Source: JAGTJU01 sp038257535 (GTDB lineage Bacteria > Myxococcota_A > Polyangia > Fen-1088). From it: 64,000 nucleotides of DNA. The position numbers and the translations under genes were made by a program. The DNA is taken from assembly GCA_038257535.1 (NCBI GenBank), contig JBBSJE010000004.1, positions 10,120 through 74,119 on the forward strand, read 5' to 3'. Below the pieces are notes generated by a model that saw nothing but the letters and a program-made list of their open reading frames with translations, ran no database searches and had not been told where the DNA came from. Shown here piece after piece: positions 18,343 through 27,380 of this stretch (position 1 is its first letter; each line of letters opens with the position of its first letter).

Positions 18343-19239
18343 ATGACCGGCACACGACAAAAACTGCGAGAAGTGGCCGTGGTGGCCGCCACCGTGATCG
18401 TATCTTTGGTGTTGTTGCGCCAAAGCGCAAAGAACCCAGGCGAACTTTCCACCTTGGATCGTGGCATTCTGCATCTGCTTTCGCCCATCCAAGGCGCCTT
18501 GTCATCCGTGGGCCGCAGTGTGGGCAATCTGGCCGGTCAGTATGTGGATCTTGTGCATGTGAGGGCTGAAAACGAAACCTTTCGGCGCGAAAACAGCCGC
18601 CTGCGGGCCGAGTTGTTGGAAGCCAAACGCGGCGCCGCTGAAAGCCTTCGGCTGCAAAGGCTGCTTGATCTGCGCAACGCTGTGGCTTCGGAGACCATTT
18701 CCGCGCGCGTGGTTGCCATCGACACATCGCCTTACTTTCGTGTGGCCCGCGTAACTTTGGACCACGGCGAGGGCACCTTGGCGCGCGGCATGCCTGTTAT
18801 CACGCCCGAAGGCATTGTGGGGCGCATCGACCGTGTGGCCGGCTCCACCGCCGACATTCAGCTGGCCGTGGACCCGCGGTTTGCGCTGGATGTGTTTCTG
18901 CCCCGCACGCGCAGCCGCGGCATTCTGCGCGGCAAAGCGGGCGAAAACGGCTATCGCAGCGTGGTGGAATATCTGGCGCGCGATCAAGAGGTGCAAGTGG
19001 GTGATGTGGTGGTCACCAGCGGCCTGGGCGGAAACTTTCCCCGTGATCTGCCGGTGGGAAAGATCAGCAAGGTGCTAAGCGGCAGCGGTTTGCACCAGGA
19101 AGTTGAAGTGACGCCCGACGTTGATTTCGTGCGTCTGTCGGAGGTGCTTGTGGTGGTGGCGCCCGCGCCCGCTGCAGATCCCGAAGCAGGGGCGCGGCGC
19201 ACGGCGCCTCCCGCCCGCGGCGTGGCGGTGTATCGATGA
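18343..19239 (+). CDS. mreC: Rod shape-determining protein MreC
   Basis: Inner-membrane anchored periplasmic scaffold of the elongasome, 298 residues. A hydrophobic anchor lies near residues 10-25 (VVVAATVIVSLVLLRQSA). A coiled coil follows (residues about 65-105, rich in VRAENETFRRENSRLRAEL), then the double beta-barrel core with the characteristic GIVGRIDRV and YLARDQEVQVGDVVVTSGLGG...FPRDLPVGKI segments. The C-terminal tail is Ala/Pro-rich. It starts 27 bp after mreB and ends 10 bp before mreD. In the pathway it binds and activates PBP2, whose gene is two genes downstream. Confidence 0.95.
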   Translation: MTGTRQKLREVAVVAATVIVSLVLLRQSAKNPGELSTLDRGILHLLSPIQGALSSVGRSVGNLAGQYVDLVHVRAENETFRRENSRLRAELLEAKRGAAESLRLQRLLDLRNAVASETISARVVAIDTSPYFRVARVTLDHGEGTLARGMPVITPEGIVGRIDRVAGSTADIQLAVDPRFALDVFLPRTRSRGILRGKAGENGYRSVVEYLARDQEVQVGDVVVTSGLGGNFPRDLPVGKISKVLSGSGLHQEVEVTPDVDFVRLSEVLVVVAPAPAADPEAGARRTAPPARGVAVYR

Positions 19240-19249
19240 AGGGGATGCC

Positions 19250-19801
19250 ATGAGAATCGCCGTCACCGTCTTCGCCGCCATCGTTCTGGTGCTGCTGCAA
19301 TCCACCGTGTTGGAACTGGCGCCCGTACATATGGTGACGCCTTCGTGTGGCTTGCTGGTGGTGCTTTACGCCTCGTTTTCTGAACGCTGGACGCTGTCGT
19401 CGGCAGCTCTGTTCGCTTTCGGGCTAGGCTATTTGTTCGATCTTGTGTCCGGCGCACCTTTGGGGGTGCATGCGTTTGTGTACCTGGTGATGAGCCAGTT
19501 GGCCCGCGTGTTGTCCACGCGCGTGGTGATGCGAGGTGTGGTGCTTTCGGCGGGAATTTCGTTTGTGGCTGGGCTGCTCTCCGGGCTTTTGATTGTGATG
19601 TTGCGCGCCCAGGTCAACCCCGAAGGCGGCTATGACGGTTTGGGCGAGATACCCTTGGAAGCACTGCTAACGGGATTGTTTGCGCCCCCCATCTTGTGGA
19701 TTCTCAGGCAGCTGGAAGGCCGGCTTGATCCCACGCGTTTGCGCGTGGGGTTGGCCCGGCGGCGGCGGCGCTCGCTGAGCCACGCGGCCACGCAGCGATA
19801 G
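19250..19801 (+). CDS. mreD: Rod shape-determining membrane protein MreD
   Basis: Polytopic membrane protein of 183 residues with five or six hydrophobic segments. It begins MRIAVTVFAAIVLVLLQSTVLELAP and ends with a basic tail rich in Arg. The longer open frame from 19121 is only the out-of-frame tail of mreC; the ATG at 19250, shortly after GAAGGGG, gives the correct family length and N-terminus. MreD belongs to the elongasome with MreC, PBP2 and RodA. Identification rests on topology, position between mreC and mrdA, and family-like FLFDLVSGAPLG-type sequence (GYLFDLVSGAPLGVHAF). Confidence 0.93.
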   Translation: MRIAVTVFAAIVLVLLQSTVLELAPVHMVTPSCGLLVVLYASFSERWTLSSAALFAFGLGYLFDLVSGAPLGVHAFVYLVMSQLARVLSTRVVMRGVVLSAGISFVAGLLSGLLIVMLRAQVNPEGGYDGLGEIPLEALLTGLFAPPILWILRQLEGRLDPTRLRVGLARRRRRSLSHAATQR

Positions 19802-19820
19802 CCCCCGTGGCGTTAGACCT

Positions 19821-21752
19821 ATGGAGATTGCAGGACAAAATGCCGAGCTCCCCGAAATTCGGCGTCGCACCCGAATGTTCGCCGTGTTTGTGCTGCTGGC
19901 ATTCACGGGGCTAGGCTCGCGGCTGTTTTATCTGCAGGTGCTTGAAGGCGACGCGTTTTACAAAGTTACCGCGAGCAGCGTGATACGCACCGAGGTGCTG
20001 CCGGCTTTGCGGGGCGAATTGCGTGACCGCCGCGGGCGTGTTTTGGTAAACACCCGCCCCTCCTACAACGTTGAGGTTGTGCCCTCACGCATCGACGAAG
20101 CCACCTACCGACAGCTCCTGTCACTGTTGGCCGATCACAACGAAGACCTGCCCGACTGGGAAACGTTTTCGCAGCGTGTGGCAGAGCGGCGCGATCGCCC
20201 GTATTCGATTGCCACAGACGTTTCGCGCGAAACGATGTCGCAAATTGAAACCAACATGGATAGCCGCGGCGTAAGTCTGCGCACGGAAGCGCGCCGCCAC
20301 TACCCCAATGGCTTGCTAGCCGCGCACACGCTGGGCTATTTGAACGAGGTTTCGGCCGATGAGCTGCGCACGCTGAAAGAGGAAGACTACCACCCGGGCG
20401 ATTCGATTGGGCGCACCGGAATTGAAAAGCAGTGGGAGCCGTATCTGCGCGGCCGCAAAGGCATGCGCAAATTCGTTGTTCCTCGCCGCGGCATTGACCC
20501 AGTTGACATGCACATTGGCGATCTGGTTGAGGGCCCCACACAGATTGATCCTGTGCCAGGCGAGAACTTGATCTTAACTTTGGACATCGACGTACAAAAG
20601 GCAGCCGAGCGCGCGCTGGCCCCCCACCGCGCCGCCGCCGCGGTGGTTTTGGACGTCAACACGGGTCGGGTGCTGGCCATGGTGTCTCGCCCCACCTACG
20701 ACCCCAATGCGCTTTCGGGGAAGCTGTCGCCGGAAGCGGCGGCGCGCTTGTTCAACGATCCGTTTCGTCCGCTTCGCGATCGCACCTTGAGCGACACCTT
20801 CAACCCTGGATCAACCTTCAAAGCCATTTCCGCCATCGCCGCTTTGGAAGATGGCGTATTGACATTAGAGGATCGGGCGAAGTGCAACCGCTTTGTGCAG
20901 GTGGGCCGTCGCCGCTTTCGCTGTACCAAAGCGCACGCGGTGGTGAACCTTCACACAGCGTTGATTCAAAGCTGCAACGTGTTCTTCTACGAACTGGCCA
21001 TGCGCCCAGGCATGATGAACCGGCTGGCCCGCTACTCGTCCGACTTGGGTTTGGGGCTGCCCAGCGGATTGGGCGTCAACGGTGAGCAGGGCGGCTTCGT
21101 GCCCACGGAAGAATGGCACCGCGGGCGCGAGGCGTTTCCGTCTCAACAAGGCTTTATGATTGGACACGCGCTGAACACGGTGATTGGCGAAGGCGCCACA
21201 CGTGTTACGCCCACGCAGATGGCGCTTTTGTACGCCGCCATTGCCAAAGACGGTGTGCTTTGGCTGCCACAGATCATCGAACGCATCGAATCGGCTGATG
21301 GCAAGATCTTGGAAGAATTTCCGCCCCGGCAGCGCAGCCAATTGGCCATAAGCCAAAACACGTTAAGCACGGTGAAGAAGGCTTTGGTGGGCGTGGTGAA
21401 CAATCCCAAAGGCACCGCATACAAGGCGCGCTCCACCCGGGTGTTGGTGGCGGGCAAAACCGGCACAGCCCAGGCCAACATGAGCCGCAATAGCAAAACG
21501 GGCGAGCTGCCACCGCTTTACGCACGACAAGATCATGCGTGGTTTGCAGGTTTTTCCCCCGCCGACGATCCGCGCATCGCGTTCGCGGTGTTGGTCGAGC
21601 ACGGCGGCCATGGCGGCGACGTGGCGGCGCCGGTCGCGATGCAGATCGCTGAGCGTTATATGGACATCATGAGCGAACGCGAGAACGCCGACGCGCCCGT
21701 GGAAGGCAAGCCCGGTTCCGTGGCCAAGACCAACGCTGCACCAAGGCCATAA
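19821..21752 (+). CDS. mrdA: Penicillin-binding protein 2 (peptidoglycan transpeptidase)
   Basis: Class B PBP of 643 residues, the elongation-specific transpeptidase. There is a short cytoplasmic tail, a single membrane anchor (residues about 15-37), the pedestal/dimer domain with ALRGELRDRRGRVLVNTRPSYNV, then the transpeptidase domain. Catalytic motifs are all present: S331-T-F-K (in NPGSTFKAIS), the SCN triad (QSCNVFFYEL) and KTG (VAGKTGTAQ). RodA follows 4 bp later, matching the obligate RodA-PBP2 polymerase/transpeptidase pair. The tail after the KTG region is short and normal. Confidence 0.96.
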   Translation: MEIAGQNAELPEIRRRTRMFAVFVLLAFTGLGSRLFYLQVLEGDAFYKVTASSVIRTEVLPALRGELRDRRGRVLVNTRPSYNVEVVPSRIDEATYRQLLSLLADHNEDLPDWETFSQRVAERRDRPYSIATDVSRETMSQIETNMDSRGVSLRTEARRHYPNGLLAAHTLGYLNEVSADELRTLKEEDYHPGDSIGRTGIEKQWEPYLRGRKGMRKFVVPRRGIDPVDMHIGDLVEGPTQIDPVPGENLILTLDIDVQKAAERALAPHRAAAAVVLDVNTGRVLAMVSRPTYDPNALSGKLSPEAAARLFNDPFRPLRDRTLSDTFNPGSTFKAISAIAALEDGVLTLEDRAKCNRFVQVGRRRFRCTKAHAVVNLHTALIQSCNVFFYELAMRPGMMNRLARYSSDLGLGLPSGLGVNGEQGGFVPTEEWHRGREAFPSQQGFMIGHALNTVIGEGATRVTPTQMALLYAAIAKDGVLWLPQIIERIESADGKILEEFPPRQRSQLAISQNTLSTVKKALVGVVNNPKGTAYKARSTRVLVAGKTGTAQANMSRNSKTGELPPLYARQDHAWFAGFSPADDPRIAFAVLVEHGGHGGDVAAPVAMQIAERYMDIMSERENADAPVEGKPGSVAKTNAAPRP

Positions 21753-21756
21753 GCTT

Positions 21757-22857
21757 ATGCTGAAAGTATTTTCTTGGCGCAAACTCGTTTTCCGCTTCGA
21801 CTGGACCTTGGTGCTGGCGGTGCTGCTGGTGATAAGCCTTGGCCTTGTGAACCTGTGGGGCTCGGTAAAAGATCAGCAGTACCAACTCTTTGCGCGGCAA
21901 TTGTCGTGGTTGGGTTTGGGCTTGCTGCTGTTTTTTGTGATCGCCTCGATCGATTACCGCGTGATCGCTCGCTACGCTTATGTGCTTTATGGCGCGGGCG
22001 CGCTGCTGCTGGTGGCCGTGTTGGCCACCGGCAAGATGGTGGCGGGCGCTCGGCGTTGGCTTGATGTGGGGCCTTCGTACCTTCAGCCCTCGGAGATGAT
22101 GAAAGTTGTGGTGATCTTGGCCTTGGGCAAGTACCTCAACGACACGCCGGTGCTCGAGGGTAGAAGCTTTCGCCATCTGGCGGTTCCCGTTGTCATCGCG
22201 GGCTTACCCATTTTGCTGATCGCCGCACAGCCGGATTTGGGGACCGCCATGATGGTGGCGCTGATCTTCGTGTCGGTGATGATCACGGCGCGACTGCGCG
22301 CCAAAACCGTTTTGGGTTTGGCGGTGATCGCCATCTTGGCTTTGGCGCCCATCTGGGAGTACGCGCTTCACGACTACCAGAAAGGCCGGGTGCTGGCGTT
22401 CATCAACCCTGCGCTTGATCCGGCCACCGCGTGGCAACCGCGACAAGCCATGAACGCGGTGGGCTCAGGTCGCTTTATCGGCAAGGGGTTCTTGGAAGGC
22501 ACGCAGATTCGCTTGCGCAATTTGCCAGCCTTATGGACCGACTTTCCCTTCGCAGTGTGGGCAGAAGAGTGGGGATTTTTGGGCTGCGTGGCCGTGCTGG
22601 CCGCTTATGCGTTTTTGATTTTGCGCGTGTTGCGCATCGCCTCCGAGGCGCGCGATCGCTTTGGCGCCGCAGTTTGTGTGGGCGCAGCGGCGATTGTGTT
22701 TTGGCAAGTCACCGTGAACATTGGCATGGTAACCGGCACCCTGCCTGTGGTGGGCGTGACGTTGCCGTTGATTAGCTACGGAGGATCCAGCGTGCTGACG
22801 GTGCTTGTGTCGCTGGGGTTGGTGATGAATGTATCCGTGCGTCGCTACGCGTATTAA
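21757..22857 (+). CDS. rodA: Peptidoglycan glycosyltransferase RodA (SEDS family)
   Basis: SEDS polymerase of 366 residues with about ten membrane helices, starting in FDWTLVLAVLLVISLGLVNLWG. Family signatures are RWLDVGPSYLQPSEMMKV, QPDLGTAMM, the W-Q-P-R-Q-A-M-N-A-V-GSG loop before RFIGKGFLEGTQ, DFPFAVWAEEWGF, and the C-terminal TGTLPVVGVTLPLISYGGSS. It polymerises glycan strands from lipid II together with PBP2. Last gene of the mre-mrd operon. Beyond it lie 236 bases without a gene before the end of nuoI, containing a small hairpin and no clear T-run terminator. Confidence 0.96.
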   Translation: MLKVFSWRKLVFRFDWTLVLAVLLVISLGLVNLWGSVKDQQYQLFARQLSWLGLGLLLFFVIASIDYRVIARYAYVLYGAGALLLVAVLATGKMVAGARRWLDVGPSYLQPSEMMKVVVILALGKYLNDTPVLEGRSFRHLAVPVVIAGLPILLIAAQPDLGTAMMVALIFVSVMITARLRAKTVLGLAVIAILALAPIWEYALHDYQKGRVLAFINPALDPATAWQPRQAMNAVGSGRFIGKGFLEGTQIRLRNLPALWTDFPFAVWAEEWGFLGCVAVLAAYAFLILRVLRIASEARDRFGAAVCVGAAAIVFWQVTVNIGMVTGTLPVVGVTLPLISYGGSSVLTVLVSLGLVMNVSVRRYAY

Positions 22858-22912
22858 GCGACGTTTCGAAAAAAGGAAACCTTCCGCATCGGCCGTTCGG
22901 CGAGTTCTATGC

Positions 22913-22931
22913 CCCTACATCATAAGTAGGG
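22913..22931. other. Small hairpin between convergent rodA and nuoI
   Basis: Perfect 6-bp inverted repeat CCCTAC / GTAGGG with a 7-base AT-rich loop, 55 bases after rodA, in the 236-bp gap between the convergent operons. No T-run follows on either strand, so a terminator role is uncertain. The remainder of the gap shows nothing else I can support. Confidence 0.3.
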
Positions 22932-23093
22932 TGGAGACCACGGTATGACCGCATCGGGCTTCCCGACGACGCGGGCGTGCACATCCATCGGTCAGAGGCG
23001 GCCCCCTGCATCGAAATTGTAGGGAAAAGAATTCGTCCGTTGTCGAACCGCGCAGAAGGTTCTTTCATAGAATGCGACCGCTTTGGCTTACGG

Positions 23094-23564
23094 TCAAGGG
23101 GGGCTTTTTGTTCCTCCTCGCAAAAGCGAAACTTTGTCGGAAATGGCATTGAGACGATGGCCTACGGGCTGCGCCAGGGGCCCGTTCATATCCAACGCGT
23201 CTTCGGGACAAACTTGCACGCAAAGCGCACAGCCGGTGCAACGAAGCTCGTCTAGCTCGAAGCGCGCCGGCGCGAGTTTGCCCGAGCTGCTCACCTCCGC
23301 AACCACGGTTAGACATTGTGAAGGGCAAACGTGCGTGCACAGTCCGCACGCCACGCACTTGAGTTGGCCAGAAGCGGTGGTCAGCAAACGCAGTCCACCG
23401 GTCAAGGGAGCCACGTCGTCAGCGGCCGCGGGTGCTTCGTCGGGGGCTACAGGTTTCTCTAGCAATTTTGCATAGGTAACCCCCAAGCTGCGCAACACGC
23501 CCGCCAGATCGCCCAGCAGCCCCGCGCGGGGTGGGCGTGGCACAGGTCGCTTGCTGATGCTCAT
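23094..23564 (-). CDS. nuoI: NADH-quinone oxidoreductase subunit I (2x[4Fe-4S])
   Basis: Ferredoxin-like complex I subunit, 156 residues from the ATG at 23564, which overlaps the nuoH stop (ATGA). Two [4Fe-4S] motifs are intact: CVACGLCTHVCP and CTGCALCVQVCP, corresponding to clusters N6a and N6b that carry electrons to N2 in NuoB. A short hydrophobic/amphipathic N-terminus docks on NuoH. The open frame upstream of 23564 lies inside nuoH and is not used. It is the last gene of the nuo cluster: no nuoJ follows, and the next gene is the convergent rodA. Confidence 0.9.
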   Translation of the reverse strand: MSISKRPVPRPPRAGLLGDLAGVLRSLGVTYAKLLEKPVAPDEAPAAADDVAPLTGGLRLLTTASGQLKCVACGLCTHVCPSQCLTVVAEVSSSGKLAPARFELDELRCTGCALCVQVCPEDALDMNGPLAQPVGHRLNAISDKVSLLRGGTKSPP

Positions 23565-24652
23565 GGCCACGCCCCTTGGCTGCTGACGCGCCAAACCGCG
23601 GCGGCAACCAAAGCCAAGACTCCCAAAGGCATCACCCGTCGCCAAACAAGGTCCAAAACCTGGTCGGGCCGTGGACGAGCCACGCTGCCGCGGGCCAACA
23701 TCTGCAGGCCACAAGCCAAAGCCACTTTCGCCATCCACCCCACCCAGCTAAGCGCTACCACGGCAAGGCTGGGCAGCCATTCTGTTGCCAAGGCCAAACC
23801 AGGGAACCGCCAGCCGCCGAAGAACACGGTCACGATCAAAGCGCTTGAAAAAACAGCGCGTGACAGTTCTGCCCAGCGGAACACAGCCGCTCGCAGCCCG
23901 GCATACTCCACCAAACAACCCACCATTTCGCTGCGGCCGTCGTCAAGGTGAACTGGGTTACGCGGCACGCCCACCACAAGCGCCATCCACATCACGACAA
24001 ACGCGAGCAGATGCGGAAGGCCCCAAATGCCCCACTGCCAGGGCCATTCCCCCTGCGCATCGGCCAAGACAAAGAGATCCAAAGTTCCCGTCATCACGGC
24101 AACGCAAAGCACGCTCAACCCCATGGGAACCGCAAACGCCACCGTTTGAAATAAAGCGCGGAGGCTTGCCAACAGCGCCCAGTTGTTGCGCGAGGCCCAG
24201 CCCGCCATGGCCACGGAAAACGCTGACGCCAGCGACACCGCCACAAACAACAGCAAGCCGCTGTCGTGTGGCCACACCTGCAAGCTGATGTAGCGATCAC
24301 AAGCAAGCGTAGAAGGCGCGTGCCAAACGTTCGTGCACAACGGCGCGGTGAGCGGGATCAAGCAACCCAAGACAAACGCGCAACACAAAGCCCAGATTGG
24401 CGCCAGCACGAACATGCGGCGGGTGGCATGCGCAGGAATGGAATCGGCCTTGCAAGCCAACTTGCAAGCGTCGAAGAGCACCGTCAGCATGCCAGTTGTC
24501 CAAGCGGAAGCGGTGGCTTTGGGGGATCCCGAACGGCCCACCGAAGCGGGTGACGCCAGACGTTCGAAGCCCGCCAACATAACGGCAAGCGACACACCCG
24601 ACACGAACAGTAACGCAATCTTGCCAAGCGATTCAAGCAGCAAGGCCATCAT
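23561..24652 (-). CDS. nuoH: NADH-quinone oxidoreductase subunit H, divergent
   Basis: Membrane subunit that connects the hydrophilic arm to the membrane arm and forms much of the quinone cavity. Length (363 residues) and about eight helices fit. Recognisable blocks are ADSIPAHATRRMFVLAP, GWASRNNWALLASLRALFQ and SEMVGCLVEYAGLR. Several normally conserved positions differ. The usual SYE after the Gln-rich helix reads AFA (Ala174 in place of Glu). The usual RxPFDLPExE reads RNPVHLDDGR, so the Asp becomes His235 and one Glu becomes Arg240. The N-terminal IGPNRVGP-type loop is rewritten. Glu242 and Glu249 are kept. It is either a diverged complex I or a related oxidoreductase. Confidence 0.82.
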   Translation of the reverse strand: MMALLLESLGKIALLFVSGVSLAVMLAGFERLASPASVGRSGSPKATASAWTTGMLTVLFDACKLACKADSIPAHATRRMFVLAPIWALCCAFVLGCLIPLTAPLCTNVWHAPSTLACDRYISLQVWPHDSGLLLFVAVSLASAFSVAMAGWASRNNWALLASLRALFQTVAFAVPMGLSVLCVAVMTGTLDLFVLADAQGEWPWQWGIWGLPHLLAFVVMWMALVVGVPRNPVHLDDGRSEMVGCLVEYAGLRAAVFRWAELSRAVFSSALIVTVFFGGWRFPGLALATEWLPSLAVVALSWVGWMAKVALACGLQMLARGSVARPRPDQVLDLVWRRVMPLGVLALVAAAVWRVSSQGAWP

Positions 24653-26160
24653 TGTGTCCCCTGCTCTGCGGGTTCGCTTTGCGGCATGGCCACGCCTGCC
24701 GCAAGCATCTCGCGGCGAATTTGCGCCAGTGAATCAAACCCCAGTTCGCATCCCAACCGAGAGCTGATGTGAGCGGCGATCTCCCATACCGTCAAGGCAT
24801 CACCAAGAGGCGCGCGCGCTGGCGCGAAGCCCTGACTTCGCCCGCGGTGGTTCACAAAGCTTCCATGCGTTTCCGCCCACGTGGCCAGCGGCAAAACCAC
24901 CTCGGCCTTTTCGTGGACCGGCACGTCGTACGAGGAGACGAACACGGTAGCGCCGATGGGGGCCGCGGCGTTTAGCGCACGCTCCAAAGCGTCGATGCGT
25001 TCGGCCCCAAAAACCAACACCGCATTGACTACGCCTGCGCTTGCGTCTTGTGGCAGATGCGCCACATCGCGCGCGACCGGTCCCAACAGCAGCGCCACGC
25101 CCGCTGTGTTCGGGTTTTTGTCTGGGTGTCTTAAGATGGCGTCCCCCTGGCCTTCACCATGTTTGGCCCAGTACACATGCTTCAAACCCCAAACATCGCG
25201 CGCCAACTTTGCCACCGCAGCCAGGCCTTCGCTGGGCAGCTCTGCGGACACCACCACGCCCAAGGTGCGAGCTTCCACGGCTTGCTGTAGCAAATGCGCC
25301 ATGTGGTCAAGTGCCTTGTCCCAAGCGGCCGGCTCCCGGTTGACAAGCGGAACCACCACGCGCGCGGCAAGGTCGGGCGCCAAGGCATAACCATCGTCAC
25401 ACAAAAAGCCGCGCCCGCCCCGCGCCCTCAGCTTGTGAATGCGTTGCTGGGACTCATCAAGCCACACGGGGCAGCCCGTTGCACACCCAGGACAAATCGA
25501 CGCACGAGACTGCAAAGCCCAAAGCGGAGGTTCACCAGGTTTTCGGGCGCCGGAAAACACACCCACGGGACACACGTCGGCAAAACTGCCTGTGTAACCA
25601 AGCGGATCGGCCTGGTTCAAGCGAACGATGCGAGGTGGGTGTTCCTGCAACGCGAGCAAAGGCTGCTGTAAAACTTCATCGGCAAAGCGAACGCATCGGG
25701 TGCAGCCCACGCAAAGCTCAGGGCGCTTGAGCCAGGGGTCAGGGTGGGCGGGCCCAAATGCCGCGTTCGCCAGTGAACTCACAGGCACCGGCGCATGAGC
25801 GGCGACTTGGCTTTGCAATTCGCATCTACCAGATTGCGGACACACCGGACATTGCAAAGGGTGATGAGTCAGCAGCACCGACAAGGCTTGCCGTCGCTGC
25901 TCTAACGCCGGCTCGTCGTGCGTGAAGATCTGCATGCCGTGGGTCACAGGCTCAGTGCATGCGCGCACCACCCGTCCATTGGCGTTGACCATGCACGTGT
26001 TGCATGTGGCCGTAGGCTTCAAACTTGGATGGTGGCAAAACGCGGGAACCTGCACGCCCGCTTGCGCACAAGCCTGTGCCACTTGTGACAACGCGGGCAC
26101 CACCACGTGCACGCCGTTAACCTGGACGTGGCAAGAGTCCTGTGGCGCTAGCGATCGCAC
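24649..26160 (-). CDS. nuoG: NADH-quinone oxidoreductase subunit G (iron-sulfur chain)
   Basis: Iron-sulfur subunit of 503 residues from a GTG at 26160, which overlaps the nuoD stop by 13 bp; the frame is open further upstream but inside nuoD. The N-terminal [2Fe-2S] domain has C-x10-C-x2-C-x11-C (CHHPSLKPTATCNTC, then RAC). A His-Cys3 [4Fe-4S] site follows (HHPLQCPVCPQSGRC), then a CVGCTRC...CP site. A molybdopterin-oxidoreductase-type [4Fe-4S] site is present (CPGCATGC, then C in FLCDDGY). The remaining 250 residues are a short molybdopterin-like body, so the protein is compact compared with 700-900-residue NuoG. It overlaps nuoH by 4 bp. Confidence 0.85.
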   Translation of the reverse strand: MRSLAPQDSCHVQVNGVHVVVPALSQVAQACAQAGVQVPAFCHHPSLKPTATCNTCMVNANGRVVRACTEPVTHGMQIFTHDEPALEQRRQALSVLLTHHPLQCPVCPQSGRCELQSQVAAHAPVPVSSLANAAFGPAHPDPWLKRPELCVGCTRCVRFADEVLQQPLLALQEHPPRIVRLNQADPLGYTGSFADVCPVGVFSGARKPGEPPLWALQSRASICPGCATGCPVWLDESQQRIHKLRARGGRGFLCDDGYALAPDLAARVVVPLVNREPAAWDKALDHMAHLLQQAVEARTLGVVVSAELPSEGLAAVAKLARDVWGLKHVYWAKHGEGQGDAILRHPDKNPNTAGVALLLGPVARDVAHLPQDASAGVVNAVLVFGAERIDALERALNAAAPIGATVFVSSYDVPVHEKAEVVLPLATWAETHGSFVNHRGRSQGFAPARAPLGDALTVWEIAAHISSRLGCELGFDSLAQIRREMLAAGVAMPQSEPAEQGTQ

Positions 26161-27380
26161 TCGCCCCCCACGATGTTGAGCAACGCATAAGAAGGCACAA
26201 CGTCGGCCAGAAAATGCCCCGGAAGCACGTGTGCCAAAACTGCGGCGTTCATGAAACTGGGAGACCGCACGCGACACTTCACCGGACGCGCGCTGCCATC
26301 GGAAACCACAAAGAACCCGAGCTCGCCATTGGCGCCTTCCACGGCGCTATAAACTTGGCCAGCCGGCATGGGCGTGCCGAAGATCGCTTGCGCGTGGTGC
26401 AACAAGTGGTTACTGGGATCGGTTTTGATTGTGTCCTTGCTGGGCGGCGACCACGCGGCCTCGCGATAACAAATGGGGCCCGGCCGCAGTCGTTTCAGCG
26501 CTTGTTCCACAATGCGCAACGATTGGCGCATTTCCTCCATTCGCAGCGCGTACCGATCCCAGTTGTCGCCATGGCTGCCCACCGGCACATCAAAATCGAA
26601 GCTGTCGTAGCACAAGTACGGCGCGTCTTTGCGCACATCCACAGCCACGCCACTGGCGCGCGCCACTGGGCCCGAAAGCCCCCAAGCTCCGATGAGGGCA
26701 GGCTTTATACAGGCCACACCCACGGTGCGTTCACGAAACACGGGGCTATTGCCCAGAAGCGCTTCGCTGTGGCTCAAAGTTCGACGAACCCTTGGCGTCC
26801 AAGCGTGAAAGGCGGCAGGCCAATCAGCGTCAAGATCGTTCGCCACGCCACCCAGTTGAATGAAGGACGGGCCTAGCCGCGGCCCGGATACAGCTTCAAG
26901 CAACTGCCACAGCTCTGCGCGCGCCCGTTGCAGCCAATGGCATGCGTTTGAAACGCCCAAGGACAGCGCTGTGGTGGCCAAGCAATTGATGTGGTCGGCC
27001 ACGCGCGCCAGTTCGCTGACAATCACACGCACCAGTTGCGCACGTTCAGGAATTTTCTGGGTGACGCCCAACAACGATTCCAGCGCCAAGGCAAATCCCA
27101 CAGCGTTAAGCAAAGGCGAAACGTAGTTAAGCCGCTCAACCAAAGCGAAGCTGTTGGCGTAGGGGGTGGATTCGGCTTCTTTTTCAAACCCGCGATGCGA
27201 AAACCCCACTTGCACATCCGCAGCCGCAATGGCCTCGCCCTCCACCTCCAAGACGATCCGCACGGCGCCCCGCAGCACCGGGTGATCAGGCCCCATGACC
27301 AAGGCCAAAGTGTCCATGCCCGCCGCCGGCATGTCTAGCACCAGGCGGCGTTTGGGCGCGCGTTTCTTCAAAGCCTTCAT
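26148..27380 (-). CDS. nuoD: NADH-quinone oxidoreductase subunit D, quinone site altered
   Basis: 49-kDa type subunit, 410 residues, that with NuoB forms the quinone headgroup site. Conserved blocks are MGPDHP near residue 29, GFSHRGFEKEAE, ERLNYVSPLLNAVGFALALE and the C-terminal NIVGGECDR. Two key residues differ. The second His of the HPSTHG motif (His38 in Thermus Nqo4) is Arg37 (HPVLRG), and the Asp of LLDLGA (Thermus Asp139) is Ser140 (ALSLGV). The headgroup Tyr (Thermus Tyr87) is kept as Tyr86. There are no CxxC hydrogenase motifs, so it is not a NiFe hydrogenase large subunit. The start overlaps nuoC by 4 bp. Confidence 0.88.
   Translation of the reverse strand: MKALKKRAPKRRLVLDMPAAGMDTLALVMGPDHPVLRGAVRIVLEVEGEAIAAADVQVGFSHRGFEKEAESTPYANSFALVERLNYVSPLLNAVGFALALESLLGVTQKIPERAQLVRVIVSELARVADHINCLATTALSLGVSNACHWLQRARAELWQLLEAVSGPRLGPSFIQLGGVANDLDADWPAAFHAWTPRVRRTLSHSEALLGNSPVFRERTVGVACIKPALIGAWGLSGPVARASGVAVDVRKDAPYLCYDSFDFDVPVGSHGDNWDRYALRMEEMRQSLRIVEQALKRLRPGPICYREAAWSPPSKDTIKTDPSNHLLHHAQAIFGTPMPAGQVYSAVEGANGELGFFVVSDGSARPVKCRVRSPSFMNAAVLAHVLPGHFLADVVPSYALLNIVGGECDR

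Noticed and set aside
22977..23255. 92-codon plus-strand frame after rodA
   Set aside because: It runs into the antisense of nuoI, has no ribosome-binding site and no recognisable features.
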